Below, piece after piece: positions 22,668 to 36,374 of a stretch of DNA of 64,000 nucleotides. Origin of the DNA: Castor canadensis (taxonomy: Eukaryota; Chordata; Mammalia; Rodentia; Castoridae); assembly GCF_047511655.1 (NCBI RefSeq), contig NC_133401.1, positions 18,101,501 to 18,165,500 of the forward strand, given 5' to 3'. The notes beneath the pieces are model-generated. The model did not search any database. It saw only the letters and a program-made list of their open reading frames with translations, and was not told the origin of the DNA. Positions within the stretch are counted from its first letter, which is position 1. Each line of letters opens with the position of its first letter. Both the position numbers and the translations under genes were made by a program.

Positions 22668-23220
22668 TTTTTTGTGGTACTGGGTTTTGAACCCAGGGCT
22701 TAGTGTTAGTCCATGTGCTCCATCCCTTCAGCCACCCCACCAGATCATGTAATTTAAATATAACAAAATGGACATAGTTCAAGCCTGTCTTTCAGTCAGC
22801 GAGTGGTAATGTATTGTTTTGCAGTACTGGGGAAGGAACCCAGGGCTACATCTTATGTTATGCCTTCAACCCTTTTTGTTTATTTTTTATGGTTTTTTTT
22901 TTTTTTTTTTTGCGGTGCTGGGGCTTGAACTCAGGGCTTTCACCTTGAGCCACTTCATCAGCAATATTTTGTCATGGGTTTTTCAAGATAGGGTCTCTCG
23001 AACTATTTGCCTGGGTTGGCCTCAAACTATGATCCTCCTGATCTCTGCCTCCTGAGTAGCTAGGATTATAGGCATGATCCACCGGTGCCTGGCTCTGATT
23101 TGGTGTTATTTTTGAGACAGGGTCTCTCTATGTAGCACAGGCTGACTTTGAACTTTCAGTCCCTGATTCTACCTCCTCAGTGCTGGAATTACAGGTGTGT
23201 ACCACCATGCCCGATTCTCA
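22668..23220 (-). repeat. Minus-oriented SINE tract
   Basis: ID-like copy at 22668-22745, ID-like fragment at about 22820-22875, composite copy after an 18-T run at 22893-23095, and B1-like copy at 23100-23220. Confidence 0.75.
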
Positions 23221-23627
23221 GCGATTCTTGACCAGTGTGAGCACCTGTGCAATTTGCACCACACCAAGATACAGCATGTTCTTGTCACCATTCCTGGTCA
23301 GCATCCTTCCAGAAGCCGTCCCTGGTGGATACATGTTGCCAGTGGACAGCACGTAGTCCTTTGGTTGACACCTGCAGCCCAGCCTCTGTCTTTGGAGACC
23401 CTGCAGCTGTGGGTCAGGAGTGCCTTCCTCTGATAGTCTTCCTCCCCCGGCCCTGACGCTGGTCCTCTTTCCCTTGGCCCTCGAAGTTTCAGCAACCTGC
23501 TGCTTCTCCCCTGGGAACCCTTCCCAGGCCCCAGGCCCCCCATCTGCAAGAGGGGCTTCTGGATTGCCTTCTGGCCCTGGCAACCCCTGAGTGCTTATTC
23601 GGTCTCTCCTGAGGATTTCTTCCAGCC

Positions 23628-23660
23628 TTTCTTCTCTTTCTCTCTCTCTCTCTCTCTCTT
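23628..23660. repeat. (CT)n microsatellite
   Basis: Pyrimidine tract with about ten CT units. The flanking 23221-23867 holds no recognised gene. Confidence 0.9.
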
Positions 23661-23867
23661 AACTCTAAACTGCAGGAGATGACAAACAAGGACTATGTTC
23701 CCTGAGTTCTCAACTCTTGGTGCACAGTAAGCAGTCCTTAGATGTTTGTTGAGTGAATGAATGATGGACATATCCCAGAGGTGGAGAAGGAGGACCAGAG
23801 AACCTATGTTGGAATCCCTCAGTTTCTTAAAAAGTGCCTTTCGTGCTTCCAGATGACCAGAGGTGTT

Positions 23868-24095
23868 TATAATTTTGTTTTGTTTTTTGCAGTGCTAAGG
23901 TTTGAACCCAGGGCCTCATACATGTTAGGTAATCACGCTACTACTTAACCCACACCTGTAGCGCTTTCATTTGTGTTTTGTTTTTGAAATGGAGTCTTAT
24001 TAACTTTGTCTTAACTGGGCTAGAACTTGTAATGCTTCCCCGTTTGCCTCCTGAGTAGCTGGGATTACACATGTGTGCTACTACACTCAGCCAGA
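23868..24095 (-). repeat. Minus-oriented SINE
   Basis: ID-like 'gcagtgctaaggtttgaac' start, then 7SL-like 'gcctcctgagtagctggga'. Bases 24096-24924 hold no recognised feature. Confidence 0.75.
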
Positions 24096-24924
24096 GGTGT
24101 TTGTTGTGTTTGTAAAAACTCTCCTCCCATCCCTGCCCAGACCCTGCTGCTGGGTATCAGCAGTGTCATCAAGCCTGACCCTGTGCAGGTCTGTGCAGGT
24201 AGCCCACCCCTCCTTGTCCTTGGCTCTTCCTGCAGCAGCAACACCGCCCTGTAAAGGCAGCCACCTGATTCTTTACTGTGACTTTGCCATCCTGGCCTCA
24301 TTGGCCACCCCCCCCAGCGCCTTGGTGCCAGCCTGTAGTCTGGTACTTCCTCCCCCGTGTTGTTCATAGCAAGAAAAAATTAGGTCAATAAGGCAGGCCA
24401 GGACTGCTGGCCTTCCCACTGCTCTGTGGGGAAACTGAGACTTGATGCAGGTCAGGCATTACTTAGGGGGAGGGAAAGGTAAAAGCCAGACATAGCATAT
24501 TTTGTCCACTGTAAGCATTTGTGACTATATGTATCCCAAACTTGGTAAACCGAGTCCTCTGCCATCTTTCCCTCTGACTTCTGTGTCCTTTCTGAATGCC
24601 TGCCCTGTGCCACCAAGACCCAAAGCTGTTTTGTGCAGGGCTGTGTTTTTATTTTAGACTTCTGTCTCCTTACCTGGATGAGCAGAATTCCCTGACATCA
24701 GTCCAGCCCTTGTCCCTTCCTGAGCACCTCTACTTCCATCCCTTTGTGTGTTGTGTGTTTTTATTTAGATTTTTAAGAAGCTGGGAGCCACGCTTCCATT
24801 TGTCAAAGGAAGACATTGAGCCAGCCAACTTCTGGGCCTAAATATCACATGGCCAGACTCCAGCAGAAGTGGGCGATAATTATTTAACTCAGTTCCTAAC
24901 AAAATCTGCTTTAAAGATGTGTGT

Positions 24925-25905
24925 GTGTCAGGCAGTGTGGCACTTGCCTGTAATTCCAGCACTCAGGAGGCAGAGGCAGGAGACTTGAGAGCTCGAGGCC
25001 AGTCTGGGCCACACAGTGAGACCCTGTCTCAAAGGTAAAGCACAGAGCTGGGGGAGTGGCTCAAGCAGTAAGCGCGCCTGCCTAGCAAGCATGAGGCCCT
25101 GAGTTCAAACCCCAGTGCCACCAAAAAAAAAAAAGTAAAGCACAACAGCCAGGCGCTGGCATCTCACACCTGTAATCCTAACTATTCAGGAGGCAGAGAT
25201 CAGGAGGATCACAGTTTGAAGGCAGCCTGGGCAAATAGTTTTCGAGACCCTATCTGGAAAAAAAATCTCTTGACAAAAACAGATCTGGTAGAGTGGCTCA
25301 AGGTGGAGGCCCTGAGTTTAAATGCCAGTATTACCAAAAAAAAAGGAAAAAAAGCAAAACAAAACAACCTATTATTTATGTCATCATGCACTATTAGAAA
25401 CTATGTGTTAATGATCTGTGATAGGCGCATAAGAAGAGCGTATATATGTACCGTAGAGAAATGACCTCTGCTGAGCTTCCCAGCTCCCTTCCCACTCCAT
25501 CTGCAACCTCCTAGCGCTCTGGTGCCTGCCTTGCCCTTTGTAGTGCCCTGGCACGTTGATTCCTTGTTATGGGGATTTTGCTAGATAGAAAGGCTGCTGC
25601 TTGGGGTGGAGGTTTGGCTCAAGCCGTGGAGCTCCTGCCTTGCAAGAGCAAAGTCCTGAGTTCAAACTCCTAGGCCACCAAAAAAAAAAAAAAAAAAAGT
25701 GAAGGCTATTACTCGTGTCTTCCCCCACTGGTGGGTCTAAGTGCCACCTTGTTGCTGCCTGTCCCTCTATTGTCTTCTGTTGCCCTTGCCTGCACTCCGT
25801 GGGACACTCTTAAAATTCTCCTCTAGGGGCTGGAGGTGTAGATCAGTGGTAGAGTGTGCTTGCATCCCATGCCAAGGCCCCAGGTTCTGTTCCCAGCACT
25901 GAAAA
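24925..25905 (+). repeat. Plus-oriented SINEs
   Basis: B1-like at 24925-25035 with ID-like at 25048-25130, composite at 25145-25350, ID-like at 25597-25700 with an 18-A tail, and ID-like at 25826-25905. Confidence 0.75.
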
Positions 25906-25919
25906 AAAATTTTTTTTGA

Positions 25920-28500
25920 AAAATTCTCTTAAGGTTACTAGGACATCCATCTCCCTGTCTCAGAGGCTTAGAAGTAAGTGACTTGTCCAAGGCCACAGGG
26001 CTTACTTCTCGAATCCTTGAGCTGAGATTTTTGCATCCTGCCAGGCAACTTTCTATCTGGCCTGTGGCTCCTAGTCTGCCTAGGGGAAAATGGCCAGAGC
26101 TCTGCCTCAGGGCTGGGTGGGAAGAAAGGCTGTCCTCCTGTAGGCCAGGAGTAGTATTTTAGCACTGCCTGCCATCCAGGCCAGAGAGGGAAGGAGGCCT
26201 CCCTTTGTGGGAATTCTGGGGCATCCGGCAGGCTTCCTGGAGGAGGGGGTTCTGGGCAGGCTCTGGGCTCACCGCCGCCCAGCCAGCAGGTAGAGGTCTG
26301 GGAGGGTCTGAGTTGCTTTGCACAAGGCTGGGTGCACCTCAGTGGGGAAGGAGGGCCTGAGATGCCTTGCTGGAAAGATTGCTCTGCTAGTGGTGCGGGG
26401 GCAGGAGAAAGATAGACTAGCCTGATCCAGGCTCTGGGGCCTGAGCATCTGTGGAGATGGTGGAGCTGGGTGTGGGGAACACACTCCAGAATGAAGCTCA
26501 GACACCGCTGGGCAGGGAAGGAGGCAGAAAGGAGTGTGTGGGGGGGGAGGCAGAGAGGAGGGAGGCTGGGGGGGGAGGAGAAATTCTAGGGACATTTTCA
26601 CCATCCAGCTGCTGCACACCCTGGGGTGGGGGCAGTCAGGCTCGGGCAAAGGTCAACACCAGAGCATTTCCAGAAAGGTCTGAGCCTGATGAGCAGAGGT
26701 AGGCTTCCTAGGTCTATGGGAAGCAGGTGTCAGGAAGCCAGATTTCTTGAGTCTGATGGGGGATGGTCCGGGACCCAGCCTGGACCAGGGTTGGGAGCCC
26801 AGGAGAAGGGGACATGTCTATGGATGGAGAAGCAGGTGGAGGCAACCTCAGGTAGAGCCCTCTCCACACACAGTCAGCCTGCCTTGCCTGGCTTCTCTCC
26901 CTGACCTTATCTCCTGCCTTATCTTCTGATTTCTCCACACCCAGTTTGTCCTGCCCCTCACCTGTCCCCTCCTGGCTCCAGCCCCTCTACTCTGTTAAAT
27001 CTTAGAAGAGGGGCCAGGTGACCTTTACACAGATTGTGGGGAGAAGAGTGGGTTGGACTGGGGTTTCTAACAATCTGAGCAGCTTAGGCCAGAGGAAAGA
27101 GGGTGAGGGAAGGTTCTGGAAGAGGCAGTAGGGTGTGGGACTGGAGAGCAGCTTCCTCACCGGTCAGGAGACAGGAAAAGGTGTGAGGAAGGAAGGCACC
27201 GTGTGTGCAGCTGGGGAAGTGTCTGTAGGCTGCAAGGGATTCTGGGAGGTTGGGGTCAGGCTGGGGCACAGGGTGGAGAGGGGAGCTTCTAGTCCTTGCC
27301 TGCCCCACCTGGGCCAGGAGCCTTTGCTTCTCTGGGATCCTTAGGAGCAGGAGGTGGTTCTTACTCTGGGGAAAGGGCCGGGGGGATGGGGCACTCATGT
27401 ATTTTTAGGACTGTCCTAGAAGCTACAGGCCTTTCCTTGGACACACCCACACTGTCTGCATCCAGGAACCGGTCTAGAACCTTCACCAGTTTGGCTCATT
27501 TATCCACAGACAACCTTAGGGGGGTAGGTGCAGTGAGCTTCTCCATTCTACAGAGGAGGAAACTGAGGCACAGCACTGGTAACTCATTTGCCCAGGCCAC
27601 AGCTGCCCTGGGGACACAAGTCCAAATCTGCCACTCCCCACCTTTGCCAATGGGGATTGCTGCTGAGCAATGGGAGGCTCAGGCTCAGCGACCCCTCTTT
27701 TCTTTCTGCTACTCTGTGGTGTCTTTATTAACATAACCATGGCTACCAGCTTCCACCAGACCACGGAGGTGTCTGTGAGCCAGAGGCCCACAGGGGATGG
27801 ATAGAGGGACTGGGCCCACGCCCCCACCTCTTTTCTCTCGCCGTCAGTCAGTCATAGCAGCCTACTGCCTTCTTGGAGGTTAAAGGGTGATGTCACTTGT
27901 GACTAGGTACTGCGTTCCTGCCAATAACCGGTATTGTAGGTGTTTGGAAATCCAGACGACTTCAGGCCAGAGCTGAGGAGTCACGATGGTGTCAGAGCCC
28001 AGCAAAGCAGGACAGCTCCTCGTGGACACGTGGACACGTGCTGGTGTTCTGGGGCCATGGGTGACAGCTGTTGACCAGGAATGATCATTGCAACTCAGCT
28101 GTGCCCCCACCTGAGTCGGGAGGGAGAGGGGCTGGAGGAGGGCTTCTAGGCCTTTTCTAGCCCCTGTGGAGCTCCAGATCAGGGACCCCAGAGTCACCTT
28201 ACCTCACTGGGAGGATGGCTTGGAATTTAATTGGGGCCGCATGTGTTCAAGTGTGGGCGCATGCCAGGCCTCTGTAGGTGCTGTTGCTGTGACTGCACTG
28301 CCAACCTTGAGCCTATACCTCCTGGGTCCTGGGCAGTCATTCCGAGTCCTGCCGTAGAGCAAGTGTCTCCGCGCTTAATACGGGGTGAATTCCTCAGGGA
28401 TCCAGGCAAAGTGCAGGCCTAAAACTGCATTTCTAACACGCTTCTAAGGGAGGCCATGTCAGGGATGCACCCTGAGTCACAAGGTGTAGTGTGGTTTCTT
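25920..28500. other. Intron 1, SINE-poor block
   Basis: A 2.6-kb block almost free of lineage-specific SINEs. It has MIR-like pieces at about 25920-26040 ('gtgacttgtccaaggccaca') and 27540-27640 ('gaggaaactgaggcacagca'). G-rich patches occur at 26540-26580. Two CACGTG E-boxes lie at 28027-28032 and 28035-28040. No exon was recognised. Confidence 0.5.
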
Positions 28501-28504
28501 TTGG

Positions 28505-28710
28505 GTTTTGGAGGTACTGGGATTTGAACCCAGGCCTTGTGCTTGCTAGGCAGGCTCTTTACCACTTCAGCCACATCTCCCTAGCCTGTTGTGCTTTAGT
28601 TATTTTTCAGATAGGCCTGTGCTTTTACCTGGGGCCGGCTTCCAACCATGATCCTCCTACCTCTGTCTCCTAAGTAGCTGGGATTATAGGCGGGTGGCAC
28701 CACGCCTGGC
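28505..28710 (-). repeat. Minus-oriented SINE
   Basis: ID-like start 'gaggtactgggatttgaacc' followed by a reverse 7SL-like part. Confidence 0.75.
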
Positions 28711-29079
28711 AGTAGGCTGGTTTTCAGGCTGCTTCTGAGTTGGTTCAGGGATTCTGCAAATGGGATGGAATGGAAGTGTTGGGTGCTGTTCTAAAGTAAG
28801 ATCCCTGAGCTCTTAGCTTTTGGGTTTTGCCAATCCTATGGCAATTCTGTATGAATCATTGCCCACAGAAATCAGTTATATAACCTCAGGGGCATTAAGT
28901 TTATTCACAAGGTTGGGCAGCTGTCACCACCGTCCACCCTTAGAACCTGTTCACTATTCCCAGCAGGGTTCCATCTGTGCCTGGGACACAGTAGGTCTCT
29001 GTCCTCTCCTCCCTGTAGCCGCTCTGCTCTTCTCTGCCCTGTGGATTGACTATTGTAGGGACCTCACACAAGCGGAATC

Positions 29080-29640
29080 ATTTCACCTAGCATAATGTCT
29101 TCAAGTCATCTGTGTCATAACACGTATTAGTTTTTCCTTCCTTTTCATGGCTGAATAGTGTTCCCTTGGAATCTATCATAGTGTCTATCAGTGGACACCA
29201 GGATTGTGTTCACCATTTGGCTATTGTGAGCAAACATACAAGTACCTGTCTGAGTTCTTGCCATCACTTCATTTGGATAAACACCTGTGAGTGGAATTGC
29301 TGGTCATATGGTGAACTTTCTTTTTTAATTCTTCTTTTTTACAGTATCAGGGTTTGAACCCAGGAAGTCAGGGCCTTGCGCTTGCTAGGCAGGTGCTCTA
29401 CTAGTCATGCCCCTAGCCCGTTGTGCTTTAGTAATTTTTCAGATAGGGCCTTGTGCTTTTGCCTGAGGTGGGTTTCCAACTATGATTCTCCTACGTCCAC
29501 CTCCCAGTAGCTGGGACTGCAGGCTTGCCCCACCACTCTGGGCTCCCACAGAGTAGCTTTGTTTAACTTTTTGAGGAGCCGTCACACTGTTCTCCACTGT
29601 GGTTCCCCTGAGCCGTGCACATGGTTCCAGGTCCTCGACC
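29080..29640 (-). repeat. L1M 3'-end fragment split by a SINE
   Basis: Antisense old-L1 ORF2/3' sequence: 'ttcatggctgaatagtgttc', 'gtggaattgctggtcatatg', 'gtttaactttttgaggagcc'. A minus SINE interrupts it at 29330-29545. There is no intact reading frame. Confidence 0.6.
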
Positions 29641-29849
29641 TCTGCAACACGCTTCTTATACAGTCTTTTCTTTTGTCATACTCAGTTGTCAGGATCTGGT
29701 GTGTATTTCACACTCAGAACATGCCTCAGTTTGCACTCACTCTAGTTCAAGTGCTCAGATGTCACCTGAGGCTGCTCAGAGGACAGCGTAGGCTTGAACT
29801 GTTTATATTTATATTTACCATAAATAATTATTTACTCACAGACTATTAA

Positions 29850-30180
29850 TTTTTTGGCAGTACTGGGATTTGAACTCAGGGCCTCATGCTTGCTAGACAG
29901 ATGCTCTACCACTTGAGTCACTCCACCAATTCTTTTTAGCTTTAGTTATTTTTTAGGTAGGATCTCTTATGTTTTTCCCCAGATCCAGCCTGGACCACTG
30001 TCCTCTTACTTACACCTCCAGTGTAGTTGGGATGATAGGTATGCACCACCATGCCTAGCCTGATAGATGAGATGAGGTCTTACCAACTTTTTGCCTGGGC
30101 TGGCTTTGAACCATGATCCTCCTGATCTCTGCCTCCCAAGTAGCTGGGATTATAGGTGTGAGCTACTATGCCTGGCTACA
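29850..30180 (-). repeat. Minus-oriented composite SINE
   Basis: ID-like start 'ggcagtactgggatttgaac' and two 7SL-like segments. Bases 30181-30714 hold no recognised feature. Confidence 0.75.
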
Positions 30181-30714
30181 TTTACTATAATTATCGAGGG
30201 GGTTGGATCAAGTCTTCCTTCTTGCTATTGTTGTTTATCTCCTATGTTCTTTGTGTTCTCCCCCGCCTCACTTCCTTTTCCTGCCTTCTCCCTTAAGTGG
30301 ATTATTTTCTTCCATTTTATCTCCACTTCTAGCTGATGAGTGCTACCTTCTCTTTACTCCTCTGATTCTGGGTGATCTGGGAGGCACAGGAAGGCTGTGA
30401 GCTGGGGAATGACCTGACCTGACATTTTAATATCTGCACCTTTGGTTCCTTATGCAAGAGTGTCTCCACAGGCCAAATTCCTGGGAGAGGAATTGCCCAG
30501 GCGAAGAGGAACATGCATTTAGATTTGGGCCAGTCTGCCAAGTTCACATTCCAAAACGGCTTCGCCATTCTCACCATCGCTCATGACAGCCAGAGTTTTG
30601 GAGTGGCTGCTCTGTGCTGGACGCTGGGGACACTGGCGAGATTCAGCCTGAGTCTGGCTGTTTTATAACTCTCGGCCCTTCAGCCCACCTCTGATTTCAA
30701 AAAAAGGTGAGGTG

Positions 30715-30985
30715 AAGCTGAGCATGGTGGTGCACGCCTGTCATGCCAGCACTGGGGCAGCTGAGGCAGGAGGGTGGCAAGTTCCAGGCCAGCCTGGGCT
30801 ATAGGAAGACCCTGTCTCCATAAAAAACCAGAAAGGAAAATCCAGGGATTGTTTTAGATGGTCTGGCACATCCTGGGTAGAACCAGGTGGAGCCAATGTA
30901 ACTTGTGTGTGTCTTCCTTTTTGTGGTACTGGGGATGGAACCTGGGGCCTTGAGTTCTACTATTTGAGCCATGCCTCCGGCCCTC
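30715..30985. repeat. B1-like plus SINE and ID-like minus fragment
   Basis: B1-like copy at 30715-30830 (agcatggtggtgcacgcctg). ID-like minus fragment at 30917-30985. Bases 30986-31589 have no recognised gene. Confidence 0.7.
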
Positions 30986-31589
30986 AGTGGTTCCATTGTA
31001 CAGGATTGTTTGGCCTGGGGACTGCTTGTGTGGGCTCCCATCTACATTGGGTGCAGTTGAGGGGAAAAAATGACAGGCCCTCCCTCCTGGTGCTCACCAG
31101 GGAGCACTCAGCGAGAAGATCGGGCAAGATTATGGTCAGAGGTGACCCTCAGGCCCTTGATGTTTGTCTGAAAATCCCTGTGATGGGAGAGGGTTGCTTT
31201 CAGGAAGGGGTTGATCCAGCCCAGGGGCAGGTCTTACCCATGTTGTAGACAGTGTTTCAGGCCTGTGACAGATAAACTTGGCCTTGTAGCCCCACCCAGA
31301 TCTCTTTTCTCAGGCAAGTTGTCCTCTATTAAATGCATTGTACAAATAAGGGCAGAGTCTGGCTTGGGGTAGGGAGGTGAGAGTCAGCTCTGCAGGATGA
31401 AGGCAGTGAAGGCTTAGTGAGGTGGATAAAGGGTAGCTGACATTATTGCTAATGCTTTCTGTTATTTAAGTGTTACTTAAAATCTGTATGCAATAACCCT
31501 ATTCCCCCCTTAATTCCCCGCCCCCATTATTTATAGGCAGCTGTTCAGAGCAGACATTGGTTTTTTATTGTTGGTTTGTTTTTTTGTTT

Positions 31590-31915
31590 TGTTTTGTTTT
31601 GTTTTTGTGGTGCTGGGGTTTGAACTCAGGGCCTATACCTCGAGCCACTCCACCAGCCCTTTTTTGTGATGGGCTTTTTTTTTTTTGAGACAGGGTCTGG
31701 TGAACTCTTTGCCCAGGCTGGCTTTGAACTGCAATCTTCCTGATCTCTGCCTCCTGCGTAGCTAGATTACAGGCGTGAGCCACCAGCGCCAGGCTGGTTG
31801 GTTGGTTTTTTGAGACAGGGTCTTATGTAGCCCAGCCTGACCTCGAACTTGCTGTCCTTCTGCTTCAGCCTGCTCAGTGCTAGGATTACAGGTGCGTACT
31901 ACCACGCCCTGTTCA
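31590..31915 (-). repeat. Two adjacent minus SINEs
   Basis: Composite copy at 31590-31795 and B1-like copy at 31805-31912. The preceding 31561-31603 is T-rich with GTTTT units. Confidence 0.8.
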
Positions 31916-32079
31916 GGGAAGGGATTGGTTTGAATTCTGGCTTGTCTGACCCAGAACCCATGGGCTTCCCCATCTGTGCCTTTGAGGGGCTTCCACATTT
32001 ATTGAACTCAGACTTTTCCTCCATTAAGTTATTTGTAGTCTAAGAGCCAGCAAACATGACATGCATCCAAGCCTACAGA

Positions 32080-33810
32080 TGTAGTAGTACCTGTCTGTAA
32101 TACCAGCTACTTAGCAAGACCCTGTGTCAAAAACAAAAAAATGTGAACAAAAGGGCTGGGAGCATGGCTCCAAGAAGTAGAGCCCTTGGCTAAAACCTGG
32201 GTTCAATACCCCTGTGCCACACACACACAAAAAGGCATCCAAGCTACAGCATCAGTGGTGTTAATGGCAAGTCACCCATGGTGACTCATCCGACTCACGG
32301 CAACAAGACTTGACCTGGAGCCATGCTATTTATAGTCTTTCTTTATTGGGCTGTATGTGAATATTCATACATTTGGCTGCAGAAGTATTCATGTTTGTTT
32401 GTGGAGATGGGGGGGCTCATAGCTCGTGGGGTGCTCTGTGTCAGACACTCTCACAGTGTCTGAAAACTCCGCCTTTTGAGACCCATCTTACCTGGAGGAC
32501 TTTGAGTCAAGGATCTCAGACCTGTGCAAGTGCTGCCTCTGTTTCCCCCGTCTTACAGCTCAGCTGCCCTTGCATCGTCTAGGGTGGTCCTGTTGCATTT
32601 ACTACCCAGGGCTCCAAACATGACCATGACCATGACCGTGGCCTGGCACATGCTGGGTGGACGTAGCAGTGGCCAATGTGACTTCCAGCCTGAGTGTGAG
32701 TCTGGCTGTGCTGGTGTTGAGGGAGGGTTGGGCTAGCCCTGGACCTTCTCTGGACATGGGATGGGTTCAGACATTGGCACCATGGCCACACCCAGTTTGG
32801 TGAGAACCAAGAGAGAAGCCTCACCTCTAAAGGAGCAAGTGGGCTGGGTGCTGGTGGCTCACGCCTGTAATCCTAGCTACTCAGGAGGCAGAGATCAGGA
32901 GGACCAAGGTTCAAAGCCAGACGGGCAAATAGTTCTTGAGACACTGTCTCGGAAAAAAAACCATCACAAAAAAGGGCTGGTGGAGTGGCTTAAGGTGTAG
33001 GCCCTGAGTTCAAACCCCAGTACTGCAAAAATAAATAAAAAATAGAGGAGCAAGTAGAGGAATCCAGGAAGATCGAGTAATGGAGGGGTTTTATTAATGG
33101 TCTCCTCTGTGACTGACATACTGTCCCCAGCCAGAGCACTTGACCAAGCTCTCCACTGGGCTGGCTCATAGACACCTCACACCAACCATGCTGGACTCGG
33201 AATTCCCCATCTGTGTCCTACCCCCCAGAACACCCACAACAGATAGTAAACATCCATTCCTCTGGTCCTAGCTAAATCAGCTCGTGCCTTTCTGCCCAGA
33301 GTCCTCCTGTGGCCTCTGTCACTTCACGTCAAACACAAAGTCCTTACCATGGCCTAATATGGCCCTGAACACAGCGCCGTGGCCATGCCAAATTCAGATG
33401 TGCTCTGAGTATGAAATACACCCTAGCCAGATTTGGTGGCCTACACCTGTAATTCCAGCTACTTGGGAGGCGAGATCAAGAGGATCACAGTTCAAGGCCA
33501 GCCAGGCAAATAGTTTATGAGACCCCATTTTACCGAGGAGCTGGGCACGGTGGCATGTACCTGGTCATCCCACGCTATGGAGGAGGCTGACATTGGTGCG
33601 ATTTGAGGCCAGCCTAGGCAAAAAAAGTTAGCAAGCCTCCATGTCAACCAGTAGCTGAGCACTGTGGTGTGTGCCTATCATCCCAGCTACAGTGGGAAAC
33701 CTAAAGTAGGGGGATTATAGTCAAGGCCTGCCTGGGCAAAGAGCTCCTGCCTAAACCACTTGCTAGTGCGAAGCCCTGAGTTCAAATGCCACCCCCCACC
33801 CCCGTCCCAC
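32080..33810 (+). repeat. Plus-oriented SINEs
   Basis: Degenerate copy at 32080-32235, a very well preserved composite at 32843-33045, and three consecutive partial copies at 33425-33535, 33536-33655 and 33656-33810. Bases 32236-32842 and 33046-33424 hold no recognised gene. Confidence 0.75.
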
Positions 33811-34087
33811 AAAAAAACACTCGATTTCAAAGACAGCATTTGAAACAGGTGAACTAGCTCATAAATATTTTCATTCTTCGAACATTGAAGTGATCATGGT
33901 TTATATTTATCAGGATAGATTTTAACAGAAGTTAATTTCTCCTGTTCCTATTGGGCAGGGCCTGTCTAGAAAGTTCCTTCCCTCTAGGGTCATTGGAGGA
34001 GCCAGGGAGTTAACTTGTGAAGTTTTCACATCAAACACGTTAGCTATTGTAATTACGCTTGATAGTAATGAGGACTGAAATCTAGCA

Positions 34088-35285
34088 CCTGAGCCACACC
34101 CCAAGCCCTTTCCTTTGTAATCTGATTTTGAGGTACTCTTGCCTCCACCTCCTGAGTAGCTGGGATTATAGGTGTGAACCACCATACCAGGCCAGCCTCA
34201 GTTTTTAAACCTCTGGGCTTTCTTTTTTTTGATGTTCCCAACATTCCCAAAGACTCCTCTCAAATTCCTGCCTTATTCAATAAATACACACACATTCCAC
34301 AATTAAGTATTGGCACTTGTGCTGCATGGCAGGTTCGGGTTTAGAAGCCGAAAACGAAGAGGTTACATTTTTGAGGAGGGTTAAGAGTTGACACAGAGAA
34401 GAGTGATAACATACTCGATATTTACAGATACTTATGTTACATGTGTTTAATTTCTATTTATTGACAAAAAATAGATAAATATGACTTGTGTTTGTAAAGA
34501 CTAAAAAGACAAATGATATGCTGTATAGTTATTTTACAAATATTTATATCCTTTTTAAATCTATATGCCTACACATAAAATCAATATAAATGCAAAAGAG
34601 ATTGCACATCAGAAATTGCTAAGAAGGAAAAGCAATGAGCGAGGCCAGAGGTCTGCATTTGGAAATAGGCTGATCAGAGCAGTTTGGTTGAGGAACAGGG
34701 AGGCCCTAGGTTCAAAACCCACTGCCACAAGGAAGGAACAAAGGAAGGAAGGAGTGAGTCAGTGCTACTCCAGGGCCAAGCCGGCTGAGTGGGCAGGTGA
34801 GCACATGGGGTTCAGATCTTGACTGGAACCCACTCTCTCCCTCATTTCCTGGGTGACCCTAAGTCTCTGATCCTCATTGCCTCAGCTGTAAAAAGATGGT
34901 TGTTTGTTCGTTTCTTCAACAGATACTTACTGTGAACTGGCAAGTATCCAGGGAGCTGACAGCCTTACCTCGTGGTTGCTGTGGGCTCAGCTTTGCTCAT
35001 TGGAGATAAAGGCATCTACTGTGTACAGGGTTCATGAGCCCAGCCCTGTTCCTCGTCTGCATTCTTAGTGGTTTTTAAGTGGGACTCTTACTCACTCCTG
35101 TAATCCTAGCCAGTCAGGAGGTAGAGATCAGGAGGATCTCGGTTCAAAGCCAGCCAGAGCAAATAATAGTTCACGAGACCCTATTTCAAAAAAATTCATC
35201 ACAAAAAGTGCTGGTGGTGTGGCTCAAGGTGTAGACCCTGAGTTCAAACCCCAGTACTGCTAAGAAGGAAAAAAGGAAAAAAAGA
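34088..35285. repeat. Scattered SINEs around an AT-rich stretch
   Basis: Minus SINE fragment at 34088-34200, ID-like plus fragment at about 34680-34730, and plus composite at 35075-35270. The AT-rich piece at 34260-34620 has no recognised identity. Confidence 0.6.
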
Positions 35286-36374
35286 AATAGGGTGTAGAAT
35301 CAGTGGAGCCTGTCATAAACCAGCACAAGTGTCCCACTTGTGGCTCACCCTACCTCCTTCCTTTTTGCAGCCCTGTCTGGCCGCAAGTCTACTGTGGTTC
35401 ATGCAGATGAGTGGAAGGTGGAGTTCTCCGTTCCATTGGGCAGAGGCAGCCAGGTGACTGCTCCCGGTTGCAAGGGATGCTAGGAAATGTAGTCCAGCCA
35501 TGTGCCGAGGAAGGAGGGATGGGTGGGGGGGTGGTCATAAAAGTGCTCGTAGTGGCTGTGCATTTGCAAATGCCCACATGGCCCACAGGTTGGAGGGGGG
35601 CGGGCAGAACTCAGTTCAAGGTTGAGATGGGGCATCCAGATCAGCCCCTTGCTTGTGTTTTGACTCCACAGTCCCCAGTATTATGTGTATTTTACACCAC
35701 GACCTTCGACAGGTTGATACACACCTGAAAGAGGAGCTTGGAGGGACACAGCCTGGCCACTTCTGAGCCATTCAGCAATACACTTTTCTATTTTTTTTTC
35801 CCTGCATTGGTAGAAGTGGTGATTGAGACACACCACACTAATTCCCCTCCCCTCTAGTGTTGCACGTTGCAGTTTGGAAACAGTAATAAAATGGAAACAG
35901 AAATGTGGGAAAACTTGAACTGCACAGCGACTTCTGGACTCCTGAGAGTCCAGCCTCTGGGTCCCACAGCTCCCATGTACAGTTGAGAGGCATGTTGGAG
36001 GCCCTGAGGCCGAAGTGAAGGTCAAAACAGCATGGCTTTCTCTTCCTGTGAGGGGCTCTGCCACCCACACTACCTCCCCGACATCATTTCCACACCCTCT
36101 ACCCCTGCTCACAATGATCTAGCTGTTCTTGGAGCCACCCGGGTACATTCCTGCCCCCGGGCCTTTGCACATCCTCTTCCCTTGGCCTGGGATGATACTT
36201 TTTCCCCACATATTTTGCATGGATAGTCAACTTCATTCGGGCCTCTGCTTCCGTGTCACCTTTGCTGAGGGACCTTCCCTGGGCACCCTATATAAAGTCA
36301 AACATACACACACACTTCTCGTCTCGTACTATTAGCTGATACTACATTGTAGATTAGTTGGATAAATTGTTTGT
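35286..36374. other. Intron 1, non-repeat stretch
   Basis: No exon or lineage-specific SINE was recognised. Open frames here are short and without protein character. Confidence 0.5.
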
